Shown in pieces: positions 1-9,057 of a stretch of 43,353 nt of DNA. Below the pieces are notes generated by a model. It saw only the letters and a program-made list of their open reading frames with translations, had not been told where the DNA came from and did not search any database. Made by a program: the position numbers and the translations under genes. Positions within the stretch are counted from its first letter, which is position 1, and every line of letters starts with the position of its first letter. Source of the stretch: Nitrospira sp. (lineage in GTDB: Bacteria; Nitrospirota; Nitrospiria; Nitrospirales; Nitrospiraceae); assembly GCA_013696305.1 (NCBI GenBank), contig JACCYV010000187.1:1-43353 (forward strand), given 5' to 3'.

Positions 1-465
1 GTATTTCCCGTGCTGTTTTTGGGAACCAATCAAGACGTGGAATTAGGCGGAGTGCGGATTCCTGCAGGTACGGCCATTTTCTTACTCACTCGTCAGTGCG
101 GACTGCAGGAAGAGGCCTTTGCGTCGCCGCATCAATTCCTGCCGGAACGCTGGTTGGTGTCTCGCCCCGGAACTCAAGAGGGACACAATACGAAAGCCTT
201 TGTCCCGTTTGGTGCAGGTCCGCGCTTTTGTCCCGGACGAAACCTGGCGCTCCTGGAGATCAAAGCCATCATGGCGATGCTCTGTCGTAATTTCTCGATG
301 TCGAAGCCAATGCACGCCAAACCAGTCGAAGAACAGTTCGGCTTCTTGATGGCGCCCGCGAATCTGTCCGTCGACATGCACAAACGGGAGAATCATTTCC
401 CTTCGGCGGGAGACGAATGGCTTCAGGCTGGGACAAGACGCCCGGTCGAGGCGACCGCGTCTTGA
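1..465 (+). CDS. Cytochrome P450, C-terminal part (5' end outside window)
   Basis: Heme-binding loop FVPFGAGPRFCPGRNLALLEIK matches the P450 FxxGxxxCxG signature; the frame is open at the window start. Confidence 0.93.
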   Translation, partial: VFPVLFLGTNQDVELGGVRIPAGTAIFLLTRQCGLQEEAFASPHQFLPERWLVSRPGTQEGHNTKAFVPFGAGPRFCPGRNLALLEIKAIMAMLCRNFSMSKPMHAKPVEEQFGFLMAPANLSVDMHKRENHFPSAGDEWLQAGTRRPVEATAS

Positions 466-523
466 TGGGCCGGTGGCCATGCCGACACGAAAACGTGGAA
501 CACCTAGGTGAGGATGAGGTCAT

Positions 524-542
524 GGGGATCGTGCGGATCCCC
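524..542. other. Short hairpin GGGGATC-gtgcg-GATCCCC downstream of the P450
   Basis: Perfect 7-bp inverted repeat with 5-nt loop; no T-tract. Confidence 0.4.
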
Positions 543-638
543 GAAAACGCCGAATGCATGCCGACTGACCCGGCGTAGATTCAGAGGGGCCATTTTACTA
601 GTCTGGGACAACCCGGGCAGGTGACGCGTGCGCTACGT

Positions 639-1493
639 TCATCTCACTACCTGAGAGGGCACGGGAGGTCGGGTCCGGGGCGGGGGGATTTCCGAGGAGG
701 GTGCTGACTGAGATTGAGGCCGGACAGTCGGCGGAACCAACAAACCCGCGGCTCCATTCTGCCATTGAGCGACAGCGGCCCAGCGATTCTCGACGCCGCC
801 GAGTTTTTGATAGACGTTTTTGAGGTGAAATTTAACCGTATTCAAGCTGACGTGCAGAATGATGGAGATTTCCCAGTTCGTTTTGCCTTCAGCCACCCAT
901 CGCATAATCTCCTCTTCCCGGGCGGTCAGCGCCGGAGTGTCCGTCGCAGGCTGATCCTCGTTGTGGCGGGTGGTCGCGCGCAGATAGGCCAAGTGAAAAT
1001 GGGGCGCGAGAATCTGCATCATGGTCCGCAATCGGTTCATCAATCGCTGGTCGAAATTGCTGAACGCATAATAGGTGCACAGTCCGAGCACGCCCCGCAC
1101 ACCCACGGTGAGACACGACTTGATACCTGCATCAAGCTTGAGACTAATCACTTCCCGAGGAACGGGCATATCAAGGCAGTCTTCGCTGGACACCGTACCG
1201 ATGTGAGTTTTTTGCAGAAGTTGGATCGCAGGATCCGTGACATATCCCTGGGTCGCGTAAAGATGGGTGTGCTCCTCGCCGTAGGTTGAGTGTCCGATCT
1301 CTAAAGTCTTTTTCTGGATATGAAATGACCCGTTGGCGGAGAATCGGTGGGGAATCAGTGAGTTGACGGCCGACGCCAAGTCCGGTAGTTGAGCGCGATC
1401 TTGAATTCGTCGCACGCGCTCCATGACTTCGCCCAGATGTTGGAATTCCTTCCGCGAGAGATACTGGAGGCTTTCAGGCCCGCGAAAGATCAT
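639..1493 (-). CDS. LuxR-family transcriptional regulator (C-terminal HTH, N-terminal autoinducer-binding/EpsA-like region)
   Basis: C-terminal LTAREEEIMRWVAEGKTNWEISIILHVSLNTVKFHLKNVYQKLG is a LuxR/GerE HTH. Confidence 0.88.
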   Translation of the reverse strand: MIFRGPESLQYLSRKEFQHLGEVMERVRRIQDRAQLPDLASAVNSLIPHRFSANGSFHIQKKTLEIGHSTYGEEHTHLYATQGYVTDPAIQLLQKTHIGTVSSEDCLDMPVPREVISLKLDAGIKSCLTVGVRGVLGLCTYYAFSNFDQRLMNRLRTMMQILAPHFHLAYLRATTRHNEDQPATDTPALTAREEEIMRWVAEGKTNWEISIILHVSLNTVKFHLKNVYQKLGGVENRWAAVAQWQNGAAGLLVPPTVRPQSQSAPSSEIPPPRTRPPVPSQVVR

Positions 1494-1731
1494 GGTTCGA
1501 CCTCTCTCCCGTCAATCGTTGGGGTCCGGACGTATCACCGGGAATCGACACCGCCCCACCGGGCATAGGAATCGGATCCCGGGACTGGAAAGACGTATCG
1601 GGGAATGGGCGGGTCATCGCGCGCATGGGAGGGAGATTCGTGCATATCTCATCGAGCGGATGAGGCCGGGCCCCAGACAGAATCGTTCCGACCGGCTGAA
1701 GGTCTTTCGAAATAAATTCCGGCAGATTCAT
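1474..1731 (-). CDS. Hypothetical small protein (85 aa) overlapping the regulator start
   Basis: ORF only; 20-nt overlap with the downstream regulator gene. Confidence 0.35.
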   Translation of the reverse strand: MNLPEFISKDLQPVGTILSGARPHPLDEICTNLPPMRAMTRPFPDTSFQSRDPIPMPGGAVSIPGDTSGPQRLTGERSNHDLSRA

Positions 1732-1960
1732 GCTGTTTCCTTCTGATGCAGGTGATGCTCTAAAACAAAGGAAACGCGGGGACGTCGTTCGTACTCCAGC
1801 GGATGCCCTACCGAACCCTGCTGATTGTACCGCTCGTTGTCCGACCGTATCCAGGGTAATTACAACCTACTATAGGGTGCGTAGGGGATGAACTGCAATC
1901 CGGAAAGGATGCCGACGGGACGAGCAAGGACAGCGGTCGAGACGGTGTCTCTATTGTCTG

Positions 1961-2358
1961 CTATCGCTGGATCTTCAGGGTGGGACCAAGGGCGAGCCAC
2001 TTCGCAGGACCGATGGCGGCCATGTGCGGGAGGTGAGCCACATACCACAATACGATATCCTGTTCTTGAACGCCCTGATTGTCTTCGTCATAACCGAGTT
2101 GGCCGCGCGCTCCGAACACCCACGGGATATCCTCATCGGGGTTGGCCCGACGCGTACGACCGGCATGCTGGCCTTGGCGAGGACCTGTTCCCCGCCAAAG
2201 GTGACATTGCGAAGCGCGAGACCGGTGTTGTCTGTGACTTCGTAGTCGAAACTCCAACGTCCCCAGTCGATATGTTCAGACGTCTCCTCCGCCCAACCGG
2301 GGAGCGGCAGGGCCAGGGTGCAGAGCAGCAGCAGGGTCGTCACGGCAACGCGTGTCAT
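1961..2358 (-). pseudogene. Decayed secreted protein: signal peptide plus short segments resembling the copper amine oxidase-like superfamily
   Basis: MTRVAVTTLLLLCTLALPLPGWAEETSEHIDWGRWSFDYEVTDNTGLALRNVTFGGEQVLAKASMPVVRV is in one frame and RRANPDEDIPWVFGARGQLGYDEDNQGVQEQDIVLWYVAHLPHMAAIGPAKWLALGPTLKIQR in another; frameshift near 2145-2160, and probably also an internal deletion. Confidence 0.6.
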
Positions 2359-2378
2359 CCGCGATCCTTTCACTTCTC

Positions 2379-3165
2379 CTATCGAGGCGGTTCGTCCTCG
2401 GCGTCCAGCACGCGGTCTTCCGTCAGGTCCACTTGAGCCCAGTATTTGGGGTCCCCGTCCTTGCCCTGCGAAAAGGTAATCCAGATCACCCGGTGCCCAT
2501 ACCCCGGGTCGTTCTGAAAAAACCACGATCCAGCTGCATCAAGAGCCCGTGTCCTTGCAGGGCCTGCACCTTGCCGGCGAGACGCGCATCCGCACGGGCT
2601 CACTCGATCCCTCGTTGCAGCTCTTGAGCGCCTTCGGGAGGCAGATATCCTTCTTTTCGAGAGACCTGCACCACCGTCGTGTATTTCATGCGCACGTCGA
2701 TCGCGACATTGTGGCTGTAGCTGAAGGAGGTGAGTCTGGTGAATCGGGCCTGATTTCGACAGCAGCCGAAGGAGACTTTGCCTTCCGGCGACACGCGATC
2801 CGCGTCGATGAACCCCCAGCGGGTGCCCAAAAGGGCCAGACCCTGGGATCGACTTCTGACGTTTTTCCGCATATCGGCAATCTCAGACGCTGAGAGCACT
2901 GCAGCCTGATTCGGCGTCCGTGTGAAGGCCTCCTCGACTGCAGTTCCGGTCATCTTGGGTTTGATGTGACCGACGGATTCATCGGTCGTGAATTCGAGGG
3001 TATGTCTGGCCGGGATCTGCGCGGGAAGCGGGGTTTTCGGGTTTCCGGATCTTCAGGGCCGAACGGACCACGGGAGGCGGCATCGAGACTGCAGCCTGAA
3101 CCAACGACGAACAGCAGCAGGACTATATATGTCCGTATCGCGAGTCGGGCTTCCATAGGTATCAC
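2379..3165 (-). pseudogene. Decayed lipoprotein gene (two frameshifts plus one nonsense codon)
   Basis: Lipobox start MEARLAIRTYIVLLLFVVGSGCSLD in one frame continues as QIPARHTLEFTTDESVGHIKPKMTGTAVEEAFTRTPNQ...ELQRGIE in a second frame, then an in-frame TGA, then ARADARLAGKVQALQGHGLLMQLDRGFF, then a shift at a poly-T run to FFQNDPGYGHRVIWITFSQGKDGDPKYWAQVDLTEDRVLDAEDEPPR. Confidence 0.7.
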
Positions 3166-3683
3166 ACGATCGCCAATTTACCGGCCACCCCGATCGCCAT
3201 TCTGGACACCTGGGCAGCGGCCTTGATGACGGCGGCGCGTCTCTTCCGAGAGGCGGCATCCAGCACGGCCTTGGTCAAAAGATTTTTGTACGTGGCGATT
3301 TCGTCGGCCTCAAACGGGACGATCCTGGCCACCGTCTCATTGTTGAAGGTGTTGGCCAGTTGCACATACAGGTTGGAGATCTCCGCCGCATAGATTCCGC
3401 GACGCAAGGGGTCGTTTTTGTAGGTTTCAAACTTCTTCCGCAAGGCGGCCACGGCGTCAAGGAGTGCCGTTTGCCGCACTTTGGTCTCGTCCTGACGGCC
3501 GACGGCGAACTCCACACTTCCCAATTGATCGATCAGGACTTGCGCCTCATCCCTGGCATGCTCTACCTGATTCGACAGTTGCTCGATGTCAGTGGTGGCG
3601 CTTTCGGCCGTTTCCATCAATTGCTTGATGAGGCTGTCGTTGTCTTGGAGGAAGGTGACCACGCTTTCGATGCTGCGGTTCAT
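3162..3683 (-). CDS. Hypothetical coiled-coil protein (173 aa)
   Basis: Intact ORF with heptad-like N-terminal half; GTGA overlap with the next (decayed) gene. Confidence 0.8.
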   Translation of the reverse strand: MNRSIESVVTFLQDNDSLIKQLMETAESATTDIEQLSNQVEHARDEAQVLIDQLGSVEFAVGRQDETKVRQTALLDAVAALRKKFETYKNDPLRRGIYAAEISNLYVQLANTFNNETVARIVPFEADEIATYKNLLTKAVLDAASRKRRAAVIKAAAQVSRMAIGVAGKLAIV

Positions 3684-3694
3684 AGAGGCCTCCG

Positions 3695-4441
3695 TTACTG
3701 CCCGTCGTCCTTCTTCAGCCGGTCGAGGAGTTCCACCAGGTCGGCGGTGAAGTTCTGGGCACGTGCCAACCCACCGACCCGCAGGATGCGCGCGCCGACG
3801 ACTTCGTCCAGCGCGTCATTGACGGTGCGTGAGTGATTCAGGACTCCCATGATCTGTTCTGACCGGCCGGGGGCCTGATCGAGGATCGAGGCGACGAATT
3901 CCGGATCGACGGAAGCCAGGGCCGATTGTTTGGCGAAGCGCTGGATCTGTGCATGGAGCGTGGCCGTCTGCTTCCACGAGTCGTTGAGGGCATTGGCCGT
4001 ATCCCGGAGACCGCAGAAATCCTCTTCGAATTGATCCCAGACGGCCTTCTCCAGTCCCTGCGCATCGGCCATATAGATGAGACTCATGAGGTAGGCCGCC
4101 GCATAGGCGGCGGCGTCCTTCTTGTTCGTCACGTTCCGGAATGAGGCCAGGGCGAAGCGGTGTGTGGCTTCAAGGGTCTGCAGTGACTTGAAGCTCTCAT
4201 GTAGAGAGCTACGAGCCTGTTCGAGGAACTTGATCCGGGCGTCGGTCTCTTTTTGAAACAGATCGATGTTGGTCTGTGCAACATCGATTTTCGTGCCCTC
4301 CAGCTGAATGAGATCCCGTACCGAGCGGCTGTGAATCGAATGGCACCCGGTGGTCACCAAGATCAACAGGACCATGGACAGTACCGGTAGGCGTCGTCGA
4401 ATCATGGAGAACTCCTTCTCACTGACGGATTGCCCGGTCAT
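3695..4441 (-). CDS. Putative lipoprotein with coiled coil (248 aa)
   Basis: Lipobox LILVTTGC near the N-terminus; ATGA overlap with the upstream gene. Confidence 0.82.
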   Translation of the reverse strand: MTGQSVSEKEFSMIRRRLPVLSMVLLILVTTGCHSIHSRSVRDLIQLEGTKIDVAQTNIDLFQKETDARIKFLEQARSSLHESFKSLQTLEATHRFALASFRNVTNKKDAAAYAAAYLMSLIYMADAQGLEKAVWDQFEEDFCGLRDTANALNDSWKQTATLHAQIQRFAKQSALASVDPEFVASILDQAPGRSEQIMGVLNHSRTVNDALDEVVGARILRVGGLARAQNFTADLVELLDRLKKDDGQ

Positions 4442-5124
4442 CGGCGCACCTGGCGTAGCGCATCAGCCAGTGCGAGGGTATCGGTCCGATCGAGGGTGAC
4501 ATCGATATCCAAATACTGTTTGATCATCGCGTTGATCCGGCGGAGGGCTCCAATGTTGATCCGGTACTGATCGAACGCCGTGAGGTCAACAGCCGAAGCA
4601 GCCTGTGAATCTGCAGAGACTCGCTGCTCGATGCGGGCGATCAGCTCCGGAAGTTGCTGGATGAGGTTGATCATGTCGCCGGAGCCGGCCAGGAAGACAG
4701 GTTGTCCATTGGTGCCTTTGCGTTCCGGAAGTGATTTCAGGCGGATCCCGTTGACCAGGGCAATGATCTCGGCTCCCAGCAACTTGGCATCGTCTTCAGT
4801 TATCTCGGTATCCGGGACGTCTACGAGTGTGGGGTTGGTGGTCGCCCATTGCAGCGCCAGATTCAGCTTGAGCCGGGTTTGAACGAAGCGATACCACTGA
4901 TGCTGCCGGGTGGTGACGAGGCCGACCAGTTCACGATACTGTTGAATGAGCTGTTCGTTTTCGGCATAGGCCTGGTCCTTTGCCACGAGCGCCTGTTTGA
5001 TTTCCGGGGGCGTGGTGCAGGCGGCGAGCGACGCGAGGATCAGCCAGCTTACGATGCGCAACATCCTCATCGGGATGCCTCCCAGTGATAGTCTCGGATT
5101 AAATTTATTCCTAGCCATAGGCAA
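4438..5124 (-). CDS. Putative lipoprotein (228 aa ORF; start possibly at MRMLRIVSW)
   Basis: Lipobox LASLAAC after a hydrophobic segment; translationally coupled to the next gene. Confidence 0.8.
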   Translation of the reverse strand: MPMARNKFNPRLSLGGIPMRMLRIVSWLILASLAACTTPPEIKQALVAKDQAYAENEQLIQQYRELVGLVTTRQHQWYRFVQTRLKLNLALQWATTNPTLVDVPDTEITEDDAKLLGAEIIALVNGIRLKSLPERKGTNGQPVFLAGSGDMINLIQQLPELIARIEQRVSADSQAASAVDLTAFDQYRINIGALRRINAMIKQYLDIDVTLDRTDTLALADALRQVRR

Positions 5125-5316
5125 GCTACGTAACTTGTCAGCACGCCTTCCATGGCGGGCAGATTAGTCCTGCAATCTCACATGCCGCAAGCGAAAACAT
5201 TGATTTGTTGCAAATTGATACCGCACCGGCGTTGGGCTTGACCGTACCCATTCCGATACAGGTGTATTGAAGATCATACAGAGCAACCCAGTACAATTTT
5301 TGAGTGGCGAGCTCAG

Positions 5317-7131
5317 TTATGACGGGGTCAGGGATTTTCGCAAGGCGGCGAGGGTGGACAAATCGAGGCCTGCCGACCGGAGTTGTTCATCGGTGGCCTC
5401 CGCAATCAGCTCGAGGCTGCCGAAGTGTTTGAGGAGTCGTTTCTTGCGAATCTCGCCGATGCCGGAGATTTGATCCAGTTCCGAGGAGAGCAAGGCCTTG
5501 CCTCTCAGCTTCCGGTGATAGGTCACCGCAAATCGATGGGCTTCGTCCCGAATCCGTTGGACGAGGTGGGTGGCGGGTGAGGTCGGCCGCAGGACGATCG
5601 GATTCTTTCGACCCGGCAGGAAAATGCGTTCCTCTTTGTCGCCACGGGCTTTTGCCAGGCCGATGATCGGAATCTGATCCTGTCCGACCTGTTTGAGGCC
5701 TTCGAGCGCGGCGCTGAGCTGACCCAATCCGCCGTCGATGAGAATCAGATCCGGGCGGGCGAGTTCCTCGGTGTTGCCGTAACGCCGCATGACGGCTTCC
5801 TGCATGCTGGCAAAGTCATTGGCGCCCTCGACGGTCTTGATCCGGAATTTACGGTAATCGGATTTCTTGGCCTGCCCGTCTTCCCAGACGACCAGCGAGG
5901 CGACCGATTGATTGCCCATGATGTTCGAGATGTCGAATCCTTCAATGCGATGCGGGGCCTTCTCGAGACGAAGCAGGCGTTTTAGCTCCGCTGTGGCCTG
6001 ACGATCCAATGCCTCATTGCGGAGATGGTCGGCAATCGCGGCGCCGGCATTTTCGTCGGCGAGCAGCACTAATTGATGCTTAGTGCCGCGCTCAGGCGCG
6101 ATGATACGCACGGTCTCGCCTCGTTTTTCGGTCAGCCATTGTTCGATTAGCGGGGCGTCGTCGAGTGCGGTCGGCACCAGGAGTTCTTTAGGTGGTTGTC
6201 CTTCTTTATTATAGAACTGCTCAATCGCGGAGCGGACCAACTCTTCGTCACCGGCATCGCCGGACTGGGGCCAGAAGAAATCTTTACGGCCGATCAGCAA
6301 GCCTCCGCGCACAAACAACAGTTGGAGGTCTGCCGCCGTGCCCTGCCGCGCCAAGCCGACCACATCTTGATCGGACGCGCTGATTTGAGTAATACGTTGT
6401 TTCTCAAGGGTTCGTTCGACACTGAACAGCCGGTCCCTCAACCGGGCGGCCTCTTCGAACTGCTCCCGTTCCGCCGCTCCCTCCATCTCCTGTCGAAGGC
6501 TGTCCAGCAATTCCCGGTCTCGTCCTTCGAGAAACTGGCGGACTTGCTTCACGATCCCATGGTAGTCGTCCCGGGATTGGTTGCCGATGCAGGGCGCCAT
6601 GCATCGCTTGATCTCAAACTCGATGCAGGCGCGTTCGGCCCTGCCGTTGATATCGATTTCGCACGTGGCCAGTGGGAACACCTTTCGGATGACCTTCAGC
6701 GTGTCCCGCAACGCCCCTGCCGGCGTGTAGGGGCCATAGTAGAGCGCGCCGTCTTTTTGCACGCGCCGGACGATCGAAAGCCGCGGAAACTCTTCTTTGA
6801 TCGGCAGGCGCAGATAGGGGTACTGCTTGTCGTCCCGGAGCACCACGTTGAAGCGCGGGCGGTGACGCTTGATCAGGTTGCTTTCGAGGATCAGCGCTTC
6901 AAGGACGGATCGCGTGACGATGGTTTCGAAATCGGCAATCTCGTTGACGAGCAGGTTGGTTTTCGGTGTCTGGTCGTTGCCCCTTTGGAAATACGAGCGA
7001 ACCCGGTCAGCTAGAACAGCGGCCTTGCCGATGTACAGAATCTCCTTCTTCTCATTCTTAAAGAGATAGCAGCCGGGCTGTTCCGGCAAATGGGCCAGTT
7101 TGGATTGCAGTGCGTCGGTCATTCTTTGCAA
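5317..7131 (-). CDS. uvrC: Excinuclease ABC subunit C
   Basis: N-terminal GIY-YIG region LPEQPGCYLFKNEKKEILYIGKA, UVR motif, RNase H-like RIEGFDISNIMG, C-terminal HhH ISGIGEIRKKRLLKHFGS. Confidence 0.98.
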   Translation of the reverse strand: MQRMTDALQSKLAHLPEQPGCYLFKNEKKEILYIGKAAVLADRVRSYFQRGNDQTPKTNLLVNEIADFETIVTRSVLEALILESNLIKRHRPRFNVVLRDDKQYPYLRLPIKEEFPRLSIVRRVQKDGALYYGPYTPAGALRDTLKVIRKVFPLATCEIDINGRAERACIEFEIKRCMAPCIGNQSRDDYHGIVKQVRQFLEGRDRELLDSLRQEMEGAAEREQFEEAARLRDRLFSVERTLEKQRITQISASDQDVVGLARQGTAADLQLLFVRGGLLIGRKDFFWPQSGDAGDEELVRSAIEQFYNKEGQPPKELLVPTALDDAPLIEQWLTEKRGETVRIIAPERGTKHQLVLLADENAGAAIADHLRNEALDRQATAELKRLLRLEKAPHRIEGFDISNIMGNQSVASLVVWEDGQAKKSDYRKFRIKTVEGANDFASMQEAVMRRYGNTEELARPDLILIDGGLGQLSAALEGLKQVGQDQIPIIGLAKARGDKEERIFLPGRKNPIVLRPTSPATHLVQRIRDEAHRFAVTYHRKLRGKALLSSELDQISGIGEIRKKRLLKHFGSLELIAEATDEQLRSAGLDLSTLAALRKSLTPS

Positions 7132-7276
7132 GCAAGTGTTTCGGTCGACGTCGGTAGATTATTGTACTTCCACAACGGGGGGGACTATCCAGCACGAACT
7201 ATAAAGGCTGCGGAAACCTATTCTGGCAAACTAGACCTTGATAGTCAGCAGGTGCAGCGAGACAGGAAAACACCCG

Positions 7277-7446
7277 GCAGGATGGTCAAAATGTCCGTCC
7301 AGCGAGGCCGCAGCGAATGAAGAGCCGAGGCGTCTCGTTCTTACCCGCACGCCCCACGCCTGCCTAGACAGGCTCTTTCCCCATAGCGGTACGTTGAGGT
7401 CTGAACGATGCGAGAACGAAGCTGGCGGGCATTTTCAGCATCCTGC
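7277..7446 (+). repeat. Dispersed palindromic (MITE/REP-like) element, copy 1
   Basis: Termini GCAGGATGGTCAAAATG and CATTTTCAGCATCCTGC are near-perfect inverted repeats (15/17); the internal sequence is homologous to the reverse complement of 8868-8990. Confidence 0.8.
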
Positions 7447-8315
7447 TACCGTAGCGTTCGCACAAAGGACGGGCTGAGGGCCCCTCGGGCAACTTCTGCG
7501 ACGGGGCCCTTCATGGTCAAGCTGAAATCATGGGCAACTTCTATGTTGAGCGTGCCTCCTGGCATCTTCACCGTGACCGGGCTTTTGACCAGACCCAGCC
7601 GGACGGCGGCGCTGGCGGCAGCGCAAGATGAGGAGCCGGAGGCTTGAGTTTCTCCTGCGCCTCGCTCCCAGATGAGAATGAAGAGTTCTTTCGGTCCCGT
7701 CGGAACGGCAAACTGAACATTGGTGCGATTGGGAAACAGGACATGGTTCTCCAGGGCAGGCCCGAGCGTCAGCAGGTCCTCCCGATTCCAGACATCTCCG
7801 GTCTTCTTGAAAAGCACGCAATGAGGATTGCCGACGCTGACACCCGTGAATGGGAGCGTTCGCCCTGCCGCCTCGATGGGAACTTGGATCAGTTCGTCCA
7901 TGGGAAGCGTGCAGGGAAGGGTGGCCGGTTGAAAGGAAGCCTGCCCCATTTCGACCGTGGCCGCTATAGCATCGCCATGGCGGTCCAGATGAAGCGAGAT
8001 GACAACCCGGCCACCCTTGGTCTCGACGGTAAACTGCTTCTTTTTAGTTTTGCCGGTCGCATGGAGATAGCGAGCGAAGATGCGCAAGCCATTGCCGGAC
8101 TTCTCGGCCTCGCTCCCATCGGGATTGAAAATACGCAGCCCGAAGTCGGCTTTTTTGGAAGGAACCAGGGCGAGGATACCATCACTGCCCAGGCCCCAGT
8201 AGCGATCGCAGATGCCTCGAATCTTCCCGGCGGTGAGCTTGAACGTCAACTCCAACGGGTCCATGACCAGATAGTCGTTGCCGAGTCCGTGCCCGCGAAA
8301 AAACCCGTTCTTCAT
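7446..8315 (-). CDS. dapF: Diaminopimelate epimerase (start MKNGFFRGHGLGNDYLVMD)
   Basis: HGLGNDYLVMD, FNPDGSEAEKSGNGLRIFARYL, VSVGNPHCV and ERGAGETQASGSSSCAAA active-site motifs. Confidence 0.96.
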   Translation of the reverse strand: MKNGFFRGHGLGNDYLVMDPLELTFKLTAGKIRGICDRYWGLGSDGILALVPSKKADFGLRIFNPDGSEAEKSGNGLRIFARYLHATGKTKKKQFTVETKGGRVVISLHLDRHGDAIAATVEMGQASFQPATLPCTLPMDELIQVPIEAAGRTLPFTGVSVGNPHCVLFKKTGDVWNREDLLTLGPALENHVLFPNRTNVQFAVPTGPKELFILIWERGAGETQASGSSSCAAASAAVRLGLVKSPVTVKMPGGTLNIEVAHDFSLTMKGPVAEVARGALSPSFVRTLR

Positions 8316-8450
8316 GCCTGGTCTCCTTGAGGATAGATCTTTGATTCGCGGTCGTTCGTGGGAAAGCAGAAAAGGTACTGCGTCGCTTCCCATTTCGTCA
8401 ATGGGTGGAGAGACGAAACAGGCGGATGCATGAGCGAGGAAAGACACGTA

Positions 8451-8849
8451 TCACACGAGCGCTGTCCCGGGCGGGCGTTCGATGAGTTCCACTTCGTAGC
8501 CGTCCGGCGCATCGATAAAGATGAAGCGGCTGCCGGAAGTGGAGCGCGTGGGGCCGTCGGTAATCTTGACCTGTTTGGATCCCAATGCCCGAATCGTGTC
8601 ATCCAGATTCTCGACTTCGAAGGCGAGGTGGACCAGATCTGCTTGGACGGTCACGGGTCCACTCGCAGGAAAGCTGCAAAGCTCGATCAGTTCTTCGCTA
8701 TTGGGAACTTTCAGAAAGGCGAGATGCGATCCGCGAGGTGACACTTTGCGTTCCAGCACCTCCAATCCCAACACGTCCTGGTAGAACCGGATGGTGTGAT
8801 CCATATCGCTGACCCGCATGCGGGTGTGGAGGAGCTTTTTCACGCGCAC
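8451..8849 (-). CDS. gloA: VOC/glyoxalase I family protein (GTG start after AAAGGAG proposed)
   Basis: LLHTRMRVSDMDHTIRFYQDVLGLEVLER ... FIDAPDGYEVELIE; the longer ORF start at 8882 lies inside the repeat element. Confidence 0.85.
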   Translation of the reverse strand: MRVKKLLHTRMRVSDMDHTIRFYQDVLGLEVLERKVSPRGSHLAFLKVPNSEELIELCSFPASGPVTVQADLVHLAFEVENLDDTIRALGSKQVKITDGPTRSTSGSRFIFIDAPDGYEVELIERPPGTALV

Positions 8850-8867
8850 GGTCCTGTCTCCTTTGTC

Positions 8868-8990
8868 GGCTGCTGAAAACATCCCCCAGCTGCGTTCTCA
8901 GTCGCTCGACCCCCTCAACATACCCTGCCCGCATACGCCTCGGGGTCCTCGTTCCTTGCGGCCTTGCCGGAGAATGTTTTGAGCAGCCTG
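8868..8990 (-). repeat. Dispersed palindromic (MITE/REP-like) element, copy 2
   Basis: Termini GGCTGCTGAAAACAT and ATGTTTTGAGCAGCC; internal AAGGCCGCAAGGAA...CGAGGCGT...TGTTGAGG...GAGAACGCAGCTGGGGG aligns with copy 1. Confidence 0.8.
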
Positions 8991-9057
8991 TGAAATGATC
9001 CCTGTAAAGAACCGAAAGAGGAATTCAATAATGATCTGACCATTGCGGCGTCTCGCT

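Noticed and set aside
1961-3165. Treating the short ORFs here as separate intact genes
   Set aside because: Reading across frames gives two continuous proteins broken by lesions; separate ORFs lack sensible starts.
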